DNA of 64,000 nucleotides from Prochlorococcus sp. AG-402-A21 (lineage in GTDB: Bacteria > Cyanobacteriota > Cyanobacteriia > PCC-6307 > Cyanobiaceae). The translations under genes were made by a program, and so were the position numbers. The notes beneath the pieces are model-generated. The model was given only the letters and a program-made list of their open reading frames with translations, searched no databases and was not told the origin of the DNA. Where the stretch lies: positions 23,127 through 87,126 of the forward strand of contig QCHI01000006.1 of assembly GCA_003279655.1 (NCBI GenBank), given 5' to 3'. Shown here one piece after another: positions 20,145-29,915 of this stretch; the stretch's first letter is position 1, and each line of letters opens with the position of its first letter.

Positions 20145-21167
20145 CTATATCCCTTTGCTTAGTAAAATGTCTTCACTTGGCATTGAAACTGCCTTTTCAA
20201 TTAAATCTGCTAGATGCAGTGCTCTAGATGCTTGAAGTCCTCCAACAGCGGGTTTTTCCTTGCCTCTAACGCATTGTAAAAAATGCTCCAGTTCTGCATA
20301 GAGAGGCTCGATTGATGTTGTACTTACTTCTTCAATAAAACCATCGTTCCTATAAAGGAGCTCTCCGTGATCAGCTGAATACCATTCATGAGCTTTTCTA
20401 TGGATGTGAATATTGTGATTTAGGAAATCTGTTTCTATAAGACTTTGTTTGCAATGAGCACTCAAGCTTCTTATTTTTTTGTGACTCATTTTGCTTGCAG
20501 TCAGACTTGCTACCACCCCGTTTTGAAAACCCAGTGTCGCATTAACGTAATCCATGGGTCCATCTCCACTGCATCCTCCAACTGCAGCAAGCCTTATCAC
20601 TTTTGAATTTGCAAGTTCAATAACTAGATCAATATCGTGAATCATTAAGTCCAATACGACTGAAACATCATTAGCTCTTTCGGGATGAGGGCTATGCCTT
20701 CTGGCTTCAAGAACTACAACTTCTTCATTAGCAACTACTTTTGTTAATTCTCTAAAAGCCGGATTAAATCTTTCTATATGACCAACTTGTAATAGTTTCT
20801 TCGCATTGTTTGAGGCATTAATCAAAGATGAGGCTTCTTCTTTATTTGCTGCTATGGGTTTTTCAATTAACACATGTTTTCCGGAATTTAGACATTCAAG
20901 GCCTACTTCTTGGTGAAATAATGTAGGCACGGCAATACATACAGCTTCTACTTGATGTAATAAATCCTTGTAATTTCTATACCAATTGCAGTTAAATTGC
21001 TCCATTGCTAATTTTCCTCGTTCTTCGTCTAAATCTGCAACTCCTACTAGTTCAGCATCTTTTAGAAGACTTAGTACTCTTGCGTGGTGCCACCCCATAT
21101 TCCCAATTCCTATTACACCAACTTTTACCGGAATAATATTTTTGTTAGCCTTGGAGATAGTTTTCAT
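20145..21167 (-). CDS. Gfo/Idh/MocA family oxidoreductase
   Basis: NAD(P)-dependent sugar-type dehydrogenase of 340 residues. The N-terminal Rossmann domain has KVGVIGIGNMGWHHARVL at about 16-33. A GKHVLIEKPIAANKEEA segment holds the catalytic EKP lysine, and HDIDLV lies in the C-terminal domain. The family includes inositol, glucose and UDP-sugar dehydrogenases; the substrate cannot be read from sequence. It lies 36 bp downstream of the CNNM/CBS gene on the same strand, possibly cotranscribed. Confidence 0.85.
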   Translation of the reverse strand: MKTISKANKNIIPVKVGVIGIGNMGWHHARVLSLLKDAELVGVADLDEERGKLAMEQFNCNWYRNYKDLLHQVEAVCIAVPTLFHQEVGLECLNSGKHVLIEKPIAANKEEASSLINASNNAKKLLQVGHIERFNPAFRELTKVVANEEVVVLEARRHSPHPERANDVSVVLDLMIHDIDLVIELANSKVIRLAAVGGCSGDGPMDYVNATLGFQNGVVASLTASKMSHKKIRSLSAHCKQSLIETDFLNHNIHIHRKAHEWYSADHGELLYRNDGFIEEVSTTSIEPLYAELEHFLQCVRGKEKPAVGGLQASRALHLADLIEKAVSMPSEDILLSKGI

Positions 21168-21203
21168 ATTTTTTTATTATTAAAAAATTGACTTTTTTAT
21201 AAA

Positions 21204-22472
21204 TTATTTAGGAAGTGTTATTTTTACTTTATTTATTCTTGGACCTTCCATGGAGATGATTTCAAAAACGATTTCATTATGAACCAAAGTTTCACCTGTG
21301 TTAGGGATTTCTTGGAGTTTTTCTAATACAAATCCAGCAAGAGTGTAATGATCATCAGCTTCTGGTAGATCTAGTTTAAGTTCTCTATTTAGTTCTATTA
21401 CTTCTATGTCGCCAGAAGTAATCCAGGTTTTTTTTAAGTCATCAATAGGTCTTAGCTCAGATTCTTTATTATCAAATTGAATCTCATCGCCAACAATTTC
21501 ACCTGTTAAGTCTGCTGATGTTATTAATCCTTCAGTTCCTCCATATTCATCAACAACCAATAGGAGTGGGTTCCCATTCTTTATGAGGGGTAATAATTCG
21601 GCCAAAGTAGAAGTTTCTAAAACACGAACAACTGGATCTATATAAGGCTCTAAAGTTGTGTTGGCTTGCATTTTCCCTTTAGCTATTGGATCAGCAAGTT
21701 GCCTTAAATCCAAAACCCCAAGAACATTATCAAGTGAATCATCAATTACTAAATATCTTGCATGACGTGTTTTGTGAACTTCTTCCATCATTTGGGTGAA
21801 GGAAACCTCCCTTGGAAGAGTAACCATCCCTGACCTTGGAACCATTACTTCTCTGACTTGTGTATCTCTTAGTGCAAAAACACCTTCAAGTATGTTTCTT
21901 TCGTCAGGTTTTAATCCTGTTACTCCACCAGTTTCAATTAATTTTTCTAATTCTCCTGCGGAGAAGGCAGCTGTTGTAAGACTTTCTGATTGAGTATTGA
22001 GTCCAAATGATCTAAGAATTAATAATGCAATTCCTTCTAGCACAGTAAGAAATGGTGACATCCATTTTATTGCTGCTTCAATTAGAGGGGATAATTTCAG
22101 AGCAGAAGTCACTGGTTGATTTAGAACAAGTGCTTTTGGAAGCAGACCAGATATCAGAGTTGCTAAAAGTACTACAGCAAAGAAAAGTCCTAGATCTAAA
22201 AAATAGTTAAATGAATCATTATTTCCCCACCATTTAATTGCGAAATTTTTGCAGATCCAACCAATTGAAATTAATGAAATAGTTATTCCCAACTCTGCTA
22301 TTAAAAGGGTTCTTCTAAGCCTTTTCTGTAGACGAATTATGGAATTGGACCCAGGGAGTCCATCTTCAACCAACCTTTGAACCTTAGTTGAACGAAGTCG
22401 CAAAATAGCAAATTGACCTGCATTGAAAAATGCTGGTATTACAAGCAAAATACAAAGAAGTAATAAACTCAT
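21204..22472 (-). CDS. CNNM/CBS-pair membrane protein (CorC/HlyC family)
   Basis: Membrane protein of 422 residues. An N-terminal CNNM/DUF21 domain with 3-4 helices (about 1-170) is followed by a CBS pair beginning VREVMVPRSGM near residue 207 and containing VVDEYGGTEGLIT near residue 306. A C-terminal CorC/HlyC domain contains DDHYTLAGFVLEKLQEIP. Relatives act in Mg2+ or cobalt efflux/homeostasis; the ion here is unknown. It starts 15 bp from the tRNA gene on the same strand. Confidence 0.88.
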   Translation of the reverse strand: MSLLLLCILLVIPAFFNAGQFAILRLRSTKVQRLVEDGLPGSNSIIRLQKRLRRTLLIAELGITISLISIGWICKNFAIKWWGNNDSFNYFLDLGLFFAVVLLATLISGLLPKALVLNQPVTSALKLSPLIEAAIKWMSPFLTVLEGIALLILRSFGLNTQSESLTTAAFSAGELEKLIETGGVTGLKPDERNILEGVFALRDTQVREVMVPRSGMVTLPREVSFTQMMEEVHKTRHARYLVIDDSLDNVLGVLDLRQLADPIAKGKMQANTTLEPYIDPVVRVLETSTLAELLPLIKNGNPLLLVVDEYGGTEGLITSADLTGEIVGDEIQFDNKESELRPIDDLKKTWITSGDIEVIELNRELKLDLPEADDHYTLAGFVLEKLQEIPNTGETLVHNEIVFEIISMEGPRINKVKITLPK

Positions 22473-22486
22473 TAATAATTTTTCTA

Positions 22487-22559
22487 TGGGGGTGGCGAGG
22501 ATCGAACTCGCCTAAGGCGAATTATGAGTTCGCTGCATTCACCAGATTGCTACACCCCC
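22487..22559 (-). tRNA. tRNA with CAU anticodon (Met or Ile2)
   Basis: A 73-nt cloverleaf on the minus strand. The acceptor GGGGGUG pairs with CACCCCC, discriminator A. The anticodon arm GCGAACUCAUAAUUCGC has anticodon CAU, and the T-arm is GGCGAGUUCGAUCCUCGCC. CAU can be elongator methionine or the lysidine-modified Ile2 tRNA reading AUA. The mismatch-free acceptor stem argues against initiator tRNA. CCA is not encoded. Confidence 0.9.
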
Positions 22560-22668
22560 AAAAAAGCGGAACTAAAACTTTTTTTGATAATAGTTAATTA
22601 GTTTGCCTAAAGTAAATATATATCTAATCACACCAAGATGTTTAATAATTAAACTTGCATATAAAGAT

Positions 22669-23247
22669 ATGAACCCATTGAATTCTTCTTTAGATGGAAT
22701 AAAAGAAAATCTTTTAACTTTATTAGCTCAAAAAGCTTATAGGTTTGGTGATTTTTCTTTGGCTTCCGGGAAAAAAAGTTCTCATTATGTCAACTGCAAG
22801 CCTGTTTCTCTCTCAGGTCCAGGCCTCTTGTCGATAAGTTCACTATTCCTGAAACAAATCAATGAAAGTGATAGTGGTGTAGCTGGCTTAACTTTGGGCG
22901 CTGATCCTCTTGTTAGTGGCGTTGTAATGCTGGCAGCTCAATCAGGTATTGATTTAAGCGGCTTAATAGTAAGGAAAGAAGCTAAAGGTCACGGAACTGG
23001 GGCATGGTTAGAAGGGCCTTTGCCCCCAAAGGGTTCTGTGATTACTGTTCTAGAGGATGTTGTTACTACTGGTGGCTCTTCTTTAAAAGCTGTAGAACAA
23101 CTTAGAAATCAAGGGTTTTTAGTTAACCAAGTATTGGCAATAGTCGATAGAGAAGAAGGAGGAGTAGATGCCATGACTAAAGCTGATTTAGATTTGAAGA
23201 GTCTTTTCTTTTTAAAAGAGATTGTTGAAAGAGCTAAAAGCTTGTAA
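22669..23247 (+). CDS. pyrE: Orotate phosphoribosyltransferase
   Basis: Makes OMP from orotate and PRPP in pyrimidine synthesis. ATG at 22669 (192 residues) is preferred; an in-frame TTG at 22603 would add 22 residues not typical of PyrE. Motifs: [19 protein letters not shown] at the N-terminus, [17 protein letters not shown] (flexible loop), and the PRPP signature [18 protein letters not shown]. The stop overlaps the ygfZ start (TAATG), so the two are translationally coupled. Confidence 0.95.
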   Translation: MNPLNSSLDGIKENLLTLLAQKAYRFGDFSLASGKKSSHYVNCKPVSLSGPGLLSISSLFLKQINESDSGVAGLTLGADPLVSGVVMLAAQSGIDLSGLIVRKEAKGHGTGAWLEGPLPPKGSVITVLEDVVTTGGSSLKAVEQLRNQGFLVNQVLAIVDREEGGVDAMTKADLDLKSLFFLKEIVERAKSL

Positions 23248-24095
23248 TGACAGAAACTAAATCATTGATTTGGGATGAAACATTCCCTTCGTTGCTTCTA
23301 AAAGGTGATGGGACTGCTGCTTTTTTACATGGTCAAACGACTGCAGATATTTTAGCTCAGCAACAACTAGAAGGAGTCTTCTTGAGCTGTTGGTTATCAA
23401 CTAAAGGAAGTTTAAAAGCTTTATTGGAAACTCGAATTTCAAGTAATATGGCTGAGTTAGTTATAATCGCTGGTGAAATTAATTCTATAATTGATGGATT
23501 TGAATCAGTGATATTTCCAGCTGATCAAGTGAAGTTAGAAGTTCTACAACCAATAAGAAGAATACAAAAAATAAATAACTATGAATCATGGAAAGAGTTA
23601 AATCCTATTTGGATATGTAATAGTAACTTAATTGAAAAGGAGACTTCTGAGTATGCTAAAGCAACTAAAGAAGAGTTAGAGATATGGAAAATAAGACAAG
23701 GAATACCTTCCTTTAATAGAGAGATAAATGGAGAGGCAAATCCCTACGAATTAGGTTTAGGAGATATTGTAAAGCTTGATAAAGGTTGTTACTTAGGGCA
23801 AGAAGGAATTGCAAGATTTTTTAGATCTAAATCTTTAAAATATCAACTTCGTTATTGGGAGGCTTATGGTGAAGCAGACAATTTCGATATTGGTAAGAAA
23901 TTGTTTAATACTATTCAAGATAACGAATTGAAAAAAAAAGTAGGATTTATTACATCTTCAATTAAAATTAATGATAATTTTCTTTGTGGACTTGCATTAA
24001 TAAAAAATAATTTTATTAATAAGGACATTTGTTTCTCTGAAAAAGACGAATCTATAACTATAAAAAAGCCAATATCATTTACTCAGCCTTTTTAA
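23247..24095 (+). CDS. ygfZ: YgfZ/CAF17-like folate-binding Fe-S protein
   Basis: GcvT-related protein supporting iron-sulfur enzymes in a folate-dependent way. The YgfZ signature KGCYLGQEGIARF, with the conserved Cys, is near residue 181. The N-terminus has FLHGQTTADI, matching the GcvT fold. 282 residues is somewhat short for the family, and the C-terminal barrel is reduced. Starts within the pyrE stop codon. Convergent with the nuclease gene, 15-bp gap. Confidence 0.88.
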   Translation: MTETKSLIWDETFPSLLLKGDGTAAFLHGQTTADILAQQQLEGVFLSCWLSTKGSLKALLETRISSNMAELVIIAGEINSIIDGFESVIFPADQVKLEVLQPIRRIQKINNYESWKELNPIWICNSNLIEKETSEYAKATKEELEIWKIRQGIPSFNREINGEANPYELGLGDIVKLDKGCYLGQEGIARFFRSKSLKYQLRYWEAYGEADNFDIGKKLFNTIQDNELKKKVGFITSSIKINDNFLCGLALIKNNFINKDICFSEKDESITIKKPISFTQPF

Positions 24096-24110
24096 TCTCG
24101 TATGACATTT

Positions 24111-25565
24111 TCACTCTTGGTCTATTAGCCACTTTGCGATCATTAAAGTAGCAATACAATCATCACGATTATATTTAAAGATTGAATTTAAATTTTTAGA
24201 GTAAATGTTATTTAATCTACGTGATTCTTTCCATTGTCTCCACCATAATAGAGCTCTAGCTCCATCAGTATTGGATTGTTCCCATTCGAATCCTATGTAT
24301 TCTGCGATTGACTTAAGTCCATAATTCCTTACGGGAAGGCAATAGTATTCTTTAATTAATAGATGTATGTCAATAAATCTTTTTTTTAGCGCATCAATTT
24401 CATGAGGCCTAGCTCCTTGCTGTAATCCTAGCTTAAGTAAAGAGATAGGCTCTGTATCACCGAAATGGAGTATTGGGAGACCTTTATGATGATTTAACTT
24501 TTTCTTTATTCTTTTCCATAGGAAATTTTCTGTGTGTTTTTCTAGATTAAGTAATGGTGAATATTTTATGTTTTTTAAATTTATATCCTTATATAAATGG
24601 TTTGGTATTCGAATAAAACCGTGTAAAAAATCATGTTTAATATCTGGGTCAGATTCAATATCATAAACCAAAAAACCTTTTGAATTTTTTAGGTTATTTA
24701 GTCCTTTTTCTGGATTTAGCTTAATATACTTATTTGTTGATTGACATTGTGCTTGTAAAATAAGTTGTTTGGAAATATCACTATGCTGTGTGCCAAATTT
24801 GTCAAGCTTTTCCTTTAATTTATAATGCTTAATTTTTGCTAATTCCTCTATATTGTTTATACCAATCTTGTTTAGTAAAAGTTCTCTTTTCGCTCCTATT
24901 CCACTAACTTCGCTCAAATGTCCCCCTTTAATTGCTACTGCATCACACTCTTTTTTCCAAGAACATATTGTGCATTTTTTTCGATTAGAAGTTATGGGTG
25001 GAGGAGTTTTTGATTGAATATCTCTATCAAGATTTAATAATGAATCTATTAACTCCGAATTCATATTATCGGTTAATTTTATCTTTTCGACTTTTATAAT
25101 CTTATTTTCTTTGTGTAGTATTAAACCTTTTTGGACTTGATATTTTTGTAGATTATTTATCAATAAACCTGCCATAGAAAGAATTAGTCTGTGCTCCCTT
25201 GTAATTTTTTTACCTTGCCTGGCTAACACAGGTTGGTAAGAAAAATCACCCCAGATACTCTCTCCTGATGTCTTTTTTAGAATCGGTAAATTTCCTTTGA
25301 TAATTCTATGTTTTATTAAAGGAACTTTAAGTCTGATTCCATAAACGATATTTTTCCCTTCTTCACAAGCTTGAATTCCTACCCCATAACATTTTTGTGC
25401 AAGATTATGAAAGCAGTCGATTTGATGATTTAATTGAAGTGTGCTATGCGCTGTCCACAATTTTTTTTGTTTATCACCATAGATTTCAAGCCAAGCCTTT
25501 CTTCTGCATCGAATCCAACTCCTTAAAAGGTGATCGTTAATTGGTTTGGATTTATTACATTTCAT
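24111..25565 (-). CDS. TM0106-family RecB-like nuclease
   Basis: Two-nuclease protein of 484 residues. The N-terminal Cas4/RecB-like part starts with LRSWIRCRRKAWLEIYGD; together with CTICSWKKEC near residue 200 it supplies four cysteines for a likely 4Fe-4S cluster. Next comes a helix-hairpin-helix stretch (LSEVSGIGAKRELLLNKIGI). The C-terminal RNase H-like exonuclease domain starts FLVYDIESDPD and ends YNRDDCIATLMIAKWLI. Family known as TM0106; role in DNA repair is inferred. No CRISPR array or cas genes nearby. Confidence 0.85.
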   Translation of the reverse strand: MKCNKSKPINDHLLRSWIRCRRKAWLEIYGDKQKKLWTAHSTLQLNHQIDCFHNLAQKCYGVGIQACEEGKNIVYGIRLKVPLIKHRIIKGNLPILKKTSGESIWGDFSYQPVLARQGKKITREHRLILSMAGLLINNLQKYQVQKGLILHKENKIIKVEKIKLTDNMNSELIDSLLNLDRDIQSKTPPPITSNRKKCTICSWKKECDAVAIKGGHLSEVSGIGAKRELLLNKIGINNIEELAKIKHYKLKEKLDKFGTQHSDISKQLILQAQCQSTNKYIKLNPEKGLNNLKNSKGFLVYDIESDPDIKHDFLHGFIRIPNHLYKDINLKNIKYSPLLNLEKHTENFLWKRIKKKLNHHKGLPILHFGDTEPISLLKLGLQQGARPHEIDALKKRFIDIHLLIKEYYCLPVRNYGLKSIAEYIGFEWEQSNTDGARALLWWRQWKESRRLNNIYSKNLNSIFKYNRDDCIATLMIAKWLIDQE

Positions 25566-25617
25566 ACTTAGAGAATAATCTGCATTTCTTTAAGAACAAA
25601 GTTTCTCCAACATAAAG

Positions 25618-27078
25618 ATGAAAAAGAAAAAGTTGAATCTTACAAAGGAGAAAATTTCTTTTGGAACAGATGGATGGAGAGGGATATTAGGCGTTGATTT
25701 CACATTGGAAAGATTACTTAAAGTAGCTGCAGCAGCAGCCCAAGAGCTTGCGTATGTGAAGGAGAAAAAAAATAATAAAATAATTATTGGCTTTGACCGT
25801 CGTTTTCTTGCAGAGGAGATGGCTGAAGCAGTTGCATCTGCAGTTAGAGGAGTGGGTTTAGTACCTTTGTTGGCATCTTCTGCGCTGCCAACCCCCTCTT
25901 GTAGCTGGGGAATAGTTGAAGAAAAGGCACTTGGTGCACTAGTAATCACAGCAAGCCATAACCCAAGTGAATGGTTGGGTTTGAAAATCAAAGGTCCTTT
26001 TGGAGGCTCAGTTGATAGCTCTTTCACCGATTCCGTTCAAAAAAGATTAGAGGCTGGAGGAATATCAATTCCAATTGAAGACGTAACAGAGAGAGTTGAT
26101 TTTCGAAAACAACATCTATTGGGGATTAGTCACAAATTTGACATACCTTTGATTTCTAATGGCTTGAGAAAATTAGGTGTGAAAATCTTTGTTGATCCAA
26201 TGCATGGATCTGCTGCGGGCTGCATAACTGAATTATTTGGCTCTTATGGCGATGAGCTTATTTATGAATTAAGAACAAAAAGAGATCCTTTCTTTGGCGG
26301 GAATCCTCCAGAACCTATGAAGGCTTACCTATCTCAATTAATAGAAGAAATTAAGGATTCGTTCCAAGAAGGTAAGTTGTCCATGGGCATAGTTTTTGAT
26401 GGAGATGGAGATCGAATTGCGGCAATAGATGAAAAAGGTAGATATTGCAATACACAGTTGTTAATGCCTGTTCTGATAGATCATCTAGCAAGATTCAAAA
26501 ATATGGCAGGTTGTGTTGTTAAAACTGTAAGTGGTTCGGACTTGATGCGATTGGTTGCGGAGGACTTGGGGAGAGATGTGCTCGAGAAGCCAGTTGGGTT
26601 TAAATATATTGCTGAAGAAATGCTTTCAAGAGAAGTTCTCATTGGAGGAGAGGAGTCAGGGGGAGTTGGATTTGGACATCATTTGCCAGAACGCGATGCT
26701 TTATTTACCGCTTTGCTTTTGATGGAGTCAATAGTTGCTGATAGGAAATGTTTAGGAGAGAAAATAGATTCTCTTCATGCTCGTTTTGGCGAGAGTCATT
26801 TTGAACGTATTGATATAACTCTCAAAGATATTGATATGAGAAGGAACTTGGAAAATTTTTTGAGACAGAAAACACCATCTTCAATAGGCCATAAATCAGT
26901 TTTAGAGGTTATTTCAACTGATGGAATAAAACTTGTACTTGATAAAAGTCATTGGCTGATGTTTCGCTTCTCTGGAACAGAGCCTCTTTTAAGAATTTAT
27001 TGTGAAGCTCCATCAAGTGCAGAAGTTACTTCAACTTTGTATTATGCAAAGCAACTTATAGATAATAGTTTTGGATAA
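25618..27078 (+). CDS. Phosphoglucomutase/phosphomannomutase family protein
   Basis: Alpha-D-phosphohexomutase of 486 residues. Four-domain signatures in order: SFGTDGWRGILG at the N-terminus, the phosphoserine loop ITASHNPSEWLGLKI, the metal loop VFDGDGDRIAAID, the sugar loop GGEESGGVGFGHH, and the phosphate-binding FRFSGTEPLLRIYCEAP at the C-terminus. It interconverts hexose 1- and 6-phosphates for glycogen or cell-wall sugars; whether it prefers glucose or mannose is not decidable here. Overlaps rdgB by 8 bp. Confidence 0.92.
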   Translation: MKKKKLNLTKEKISFGTDGWRGILGVDFTLERLLKVAAAAAQELAYVKEKKNNKIIIGFDRRFLAEEMAEAVASAVRGVGLVPLLASSALPTPSCSWGIVEEKALGALVITASHNPSEWLGLKIKGPFGGSVDSSFTDSVQKRLEAGGISIPIEDVTERVDFRKQHLLGISHKFDIPLISNGLRKLGVKIFVDPMHGSAAGCITELFGSYGDELIYELRTKRDPFFGGNPPEPMKAYLSQLIEEIKDSFQEGKLSMGIVFDGDGDRIAAIDEKGRYCNTQLLMPVLIDHLARFKNMAGCVVKTVSGSDLMRLVAEDLGRDVLEKPVGFKYIAEEMLSREVLIGGEESGGVGFGHHLPERDALFTALLLMESIVADRKCLGEKIDSLHARFGESHFERIDITLKDIDMRRNLENFLRQKTPSSIGHKSVLEVISTDGIKLVLDKSHWLMFRFSGTEPLLRIYCEAPSSAEVTSTLYYAKQLIDNSFG

Positions 27079-27661
27079 TCTCCCTCTAGTAATTGCTAGT
27101 GGCAATCAAGGTAAAATAGGAGAATTTAAAAAACTTTTGGACGATTTTCCATTTGATTTATTGACTCAACCTGTTGGATTTGAGATTGAGGAAACAGGAA
27201 ATACATTTATGGAAAATGCAAGAATCAAGGCCATTGCTGTCAGTCAAGAAACCGGTAAGTTGTCTCTTGCTGACGATTCTGGGTTAAGTGTAGAGGCTCT
27301 TGGAGGGGCGCCAGGTATTTATTCTTCTAGGTATGCAAATTCAGATAAGGAAAGGATTGACAAACTATTAACAGAGCTAAAACCTTTTCCAAATAGAAAA
27401 GCTAAATTTGAATGTGCATTATGTATAGCTAGTGGGGCAAAAGTGTTGATAGAAGTGTCAGGTTTTTGCGAAGGTCTAATAACTTTTTCCCCGAAAGGGA
27501 AAAATGGGTTTGGTTATGATCCGATTTTTGAAGTTTCTGGATTAGGTGAGACTTATGCGGAAATGGATCACGAAAAAAAGAAGCATATTGGTCACAGGGG
27601 GAATGCATTCAAATTGCTCATACCAGAATTGAAAAAACTATTGGTTTCAATAAAAAAGTAG
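27071..27661 (+). CDS. rdgB: XTP/dITP diphosphatase (RdgB/HAM1)
   Basis: House-cleaning pyrophosphatase removing dITP, dXTP and XTP. TTG start inside the preceding gene, 196 residues. Motifs: VIASGNQGKIGEFKKLL at the N-terminus, SLADDSGLSVEALGGAPG with catalytic Asp residues, YSSRYA, FGYDPIFEV and HRGNAFKLL. Translational coupling with the hexomutase is indicated by the overlap. Confidence 0.95.
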   Translation: MDNLPLVIASGNQGKIGEFKKLLDDFPFDLLTQPVGFEIEETGNTFMENARIKAIAVSQETGKLSLADDSGLSVEALGGAPGIYSSRYANSDKERIDKLLTELKPFPNRKAKFECALCIASGAKVLIEVSGFCEGLITFSPKGKNGFGYDPIFEVSGLGETYAEMDHEKKKHIGHRGNAFKLLIPELKKLLVSIKK

Positions 27662-27690
27662 TTTTTGTTTTCTTGCAAAACATTTAGTTT

Positions 27691-29184
27691 TTAATTTTCA
27701 ACCCAGCTTCCGTGTAATCCATGGGGGATTGAAATAGGAACTTCGAGAATTGCTGTTTCACTCAGATCTTTAGAATCAAGGATTATTAAATCAGTTCCCG
27801 ATCTAATACCATTCCAAACCAATGCAACTACCCATCCATTGTCTTCTACAGATTTTGATTCTTGGGATGGAATAAAAATTGGCTCACTTACAAAACCTCT
27901 TGGAGCAGCACTCCAGCTGATCTCTTTATCGTTGGAAAAATCAATTTTTTTTATAGCTTGTAGTGGTCCATTTCCTTCTTTTTCTTCTGCAGTTGCCATC
28001 CAAGCGAAGCGGGCCTGTAATCCTTCGAAATGAGGATTGACCATTGCAAATTCACAACATTGATTGCTTATGGTTGAACAGGTAAATGTATTTTCTATTG
28101 GATTGATCTCACTTCGTTTCAAAATTCCTTCAGGTAAAAGATCAAAATCAATTTCTCTAAAATTATCCTTGGGTCCAATACTAGGAAAATCATCATAAAA
28201 AATACTTTCAATATTGATTTTTTCATTATCTTCCCATGCATTTAGATGATGAAAAACAAAACCCTTGGGAGCATCAACTGATTTTGGAGGTTGACCAGCA
28301 AATTTGCCAGCGTCCCTTGGAATTAATAAAAATTTTGGAGTCCCATCGGGTTTGGAAGACAAGCATTGTGCGGCTCCTTTTTGTCCAAGTAAGAACGGGA
28401 GAGGATTAAAACTAATAGCATTTTGCAGAAAGATTGCCCAGTTTGGAGTTATGGCAAAATCATGCAAGAACGCAAATCCATTAAAAGAATCTTTTCTATC
28501 ACTTAAAAGAGAACCTATATTTTCTCCCTCTGTGGAAAATTCCATCAATCTAATTGTGCTTTTAGGACCTGTAGATACCCCAAAAGTGACCATTCTTTGA
28601 CTTTTATGATGGCCAGGGTCAAATCGTGGATGAGCACTAAATGCCTCACCTTTTTTTAAAACTCCTTTTAAATCAGATAAACCATTAGTCTCAAGGGTTC
28701 TTGGATTAAGTGAATATGGACTGGATGCTTCCCATAAAGCTAGTAGATCATCTCCAAGTTTTATTACGTGAGTATTGGCAATATTTTTTAGCCTTACATC
28801 AAAAGCATTAGCTAGTATCCCGCCTTCTTTTTGAGTTCCAAAAACACCTCTATATAGAAATTTTTGGGATTTTTCTTCTTCTGCCCATTCCTTTGTGCGG
28901 ACAAAGCGATTTGTTAGGTTTATTTTCCCATTTTCAAATTTGAAGGCAGCAATCATGCCATCTCCATCAAATGGATGATGGACCCATTTCCCTCCTCTTT
29001 CTAATCTTCCTGGCCCGTTTCGATAAAAGGTACCAGAAATTTGTTCAGGAATAGATCCTTTTACTAGTTTGAGTTCAGTATGATCTAATTCTTTTTCAAC
29101 ATTGCAATATGCACTTGACCAATCTTCTTGCTTGAAGTTTGTTTGCTGTGGAGATGTTTCTTTTTTTAAATAACTAACTGACAC
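27691..29184 (-). CDS. Carotenoid oxygenase (RPE65/CCD family)
   Basis: Non-heme iron carotenoid or apocarotenoid cleavage dioxygenase of 497 residues. Four iron-binding histidines are apparent in RFDPGHH, FLHDFAITPNW, FHHLNAWE and PHGLHGSW, spaced along a seven-bladed propeller. PFDGDGMIAAFKFENG near residue 70 is a family signature. It would release retinal or another apocarotenoid. Substrate unknown; no opsin gene lies in the window. Confidence 0.93.
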   Translation of the reverse strand: MSVSYLKKETSPQQTNFKQEDWSSAYCNVEKELDHTELKLVKGSIPEQISGTFYRNGPGRLERGGKWVHHPFDGDGMIAAFKFENGKINLTNRFVRTKEWAEEEKSQKFLYRGVFGTQKEGGILANAFDVRLKNIANTHVIKLGDDLLALWEASSPYSLNPRTLETNGLSDLKGVLKKGEAFSAHPRFDPGHHKSQRMVTFGVSTGPKSTIRLMEFSTEGENIGSLLSDRKDSFNGFAFLHDFAITPNWAIFLQNAISFNPLPFLLGQKGAAQCLSSKPDGTPKFLLIPRDAGKFAGQPPKSVDAPKGFVFHHLNAWEDNEKINIESIFYDDFPSIGPKDNFREIDFDLLPEGILKRSEINPIENTFTCSTISNQCCEFAMVNPHFEGLQARFAWMATAEEKEGNGPLQAIKKIDFSNDKEISWSAAPRGFVSEPIFIPSQESKSVEDNGWVVALVWNGIRSGTDLIILDSKDLSETAILEVPISIPHGLHGSWVEN

Positions 29185-29273
29185 TATTTTTCTTAGATTG
29201 AAACTTGATTTTCGCTTAAACTTCTTACTTTTGCGAGCTCAAGGTCAAAATGATTTATTTTAATATGAAGTTT

Positions 29274-29885
29274 TTATTGACCAGCCTGTTCAAGAACTCC
29301 TTTACTGCTTGGTATTTGACTTGATCTTCTAGGGTCAATTTCAGTAGCCATTCGAAGAGCTCTTGCAAAAGATTTGAAAGTAGCCTCAATTATGTGGTGA
29401 GTATTATTTCCCGCCAGTTGTCTGATGTGGAGAGTTAACCCACAATTACTAACAACAGCACCAAAAAACTCTTTAACCAACTCGGTATCATAATTGCCCA
29501 CTTTTTGAGAAGGAATATCTAAATTAAAACTTAAATGTGGCCGACCGGAACAATCAACCACAACCTGAATAAGAGCTTCATCGAGCGGAGCTAAAAAATG
29601 ACCAAAGCGTTTTATTCCAACTCGATCACCTAATGCTTTTGACAAAGCTTGTCCAATGGCAATCCCAACATCTTCATTGCTGTGATGATCGTCTATGTGA
29701 GTATCTCCATTAGCTCTTACTTCAATATCAAATAATCCATGACTAGATAATTGTTGGATCATATGGTCTAGAAATCCAATACCGGTATTTGTATTGCATT
29801 TCCCAGAACCATCAAGATCAATTTTCACAAAAACATCAGTTTCCTTAGTTTTCCGGCTAATCTCTCCTTCTCTAGTTTTTTTCAT
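29274..29885 (-). CDS. hisB: Imidazoleglycerol-phosphate dehydratase
   Basis: Sixth step of histidine synthesis, monofunctional 203-residue form. Manganese-binding repeats are visible: [14 protein letters not shown] near residue 42, [19 protein letters not shown] near residue 65, and the C-terminal half ETELVKEF-type segment and [17 protein letters not shown]. It follows fabI by 30 bp on the same strand; the pair is probably cotranscribed. Confidence 0.96.
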   Translation of the reverse strand: MKKTREGEISRKTKETDVFVKIDLDGSGKCNTNTGIGFLDHMIQQLSSHGLFDIEVRANGDTHIDDHHSNEDVGIAIGQALSKALGDRVGIKRFGHFLAPLDEALIQVVVDCSGRPHLSFNLDIPSQKVGNYDTELVKEFFGAVVSNCGLTLHIRQLAGNNTHHIIEATFKSFARALRMATEIDPRRSSQIPSSKGVLEQAGQ

Positions 29886-29915
29886 ATTTGATTGGCAATT
29901 TGAGTTGGCTTGAAA

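Noticed and set aside
22487..22559. tRNA as an island attachment site
   Set aside because: No direct repeat of its 3' end, no integrase and ordinary housekeeping neighbours on both sides.
24111..25565. CRISPR-associated Cas4
   Set aside because: The N-terminal domain resembles Cas4 but the fused RNase H-like domain marks the TM0106 family; there are no repeats or cas genes nearby.
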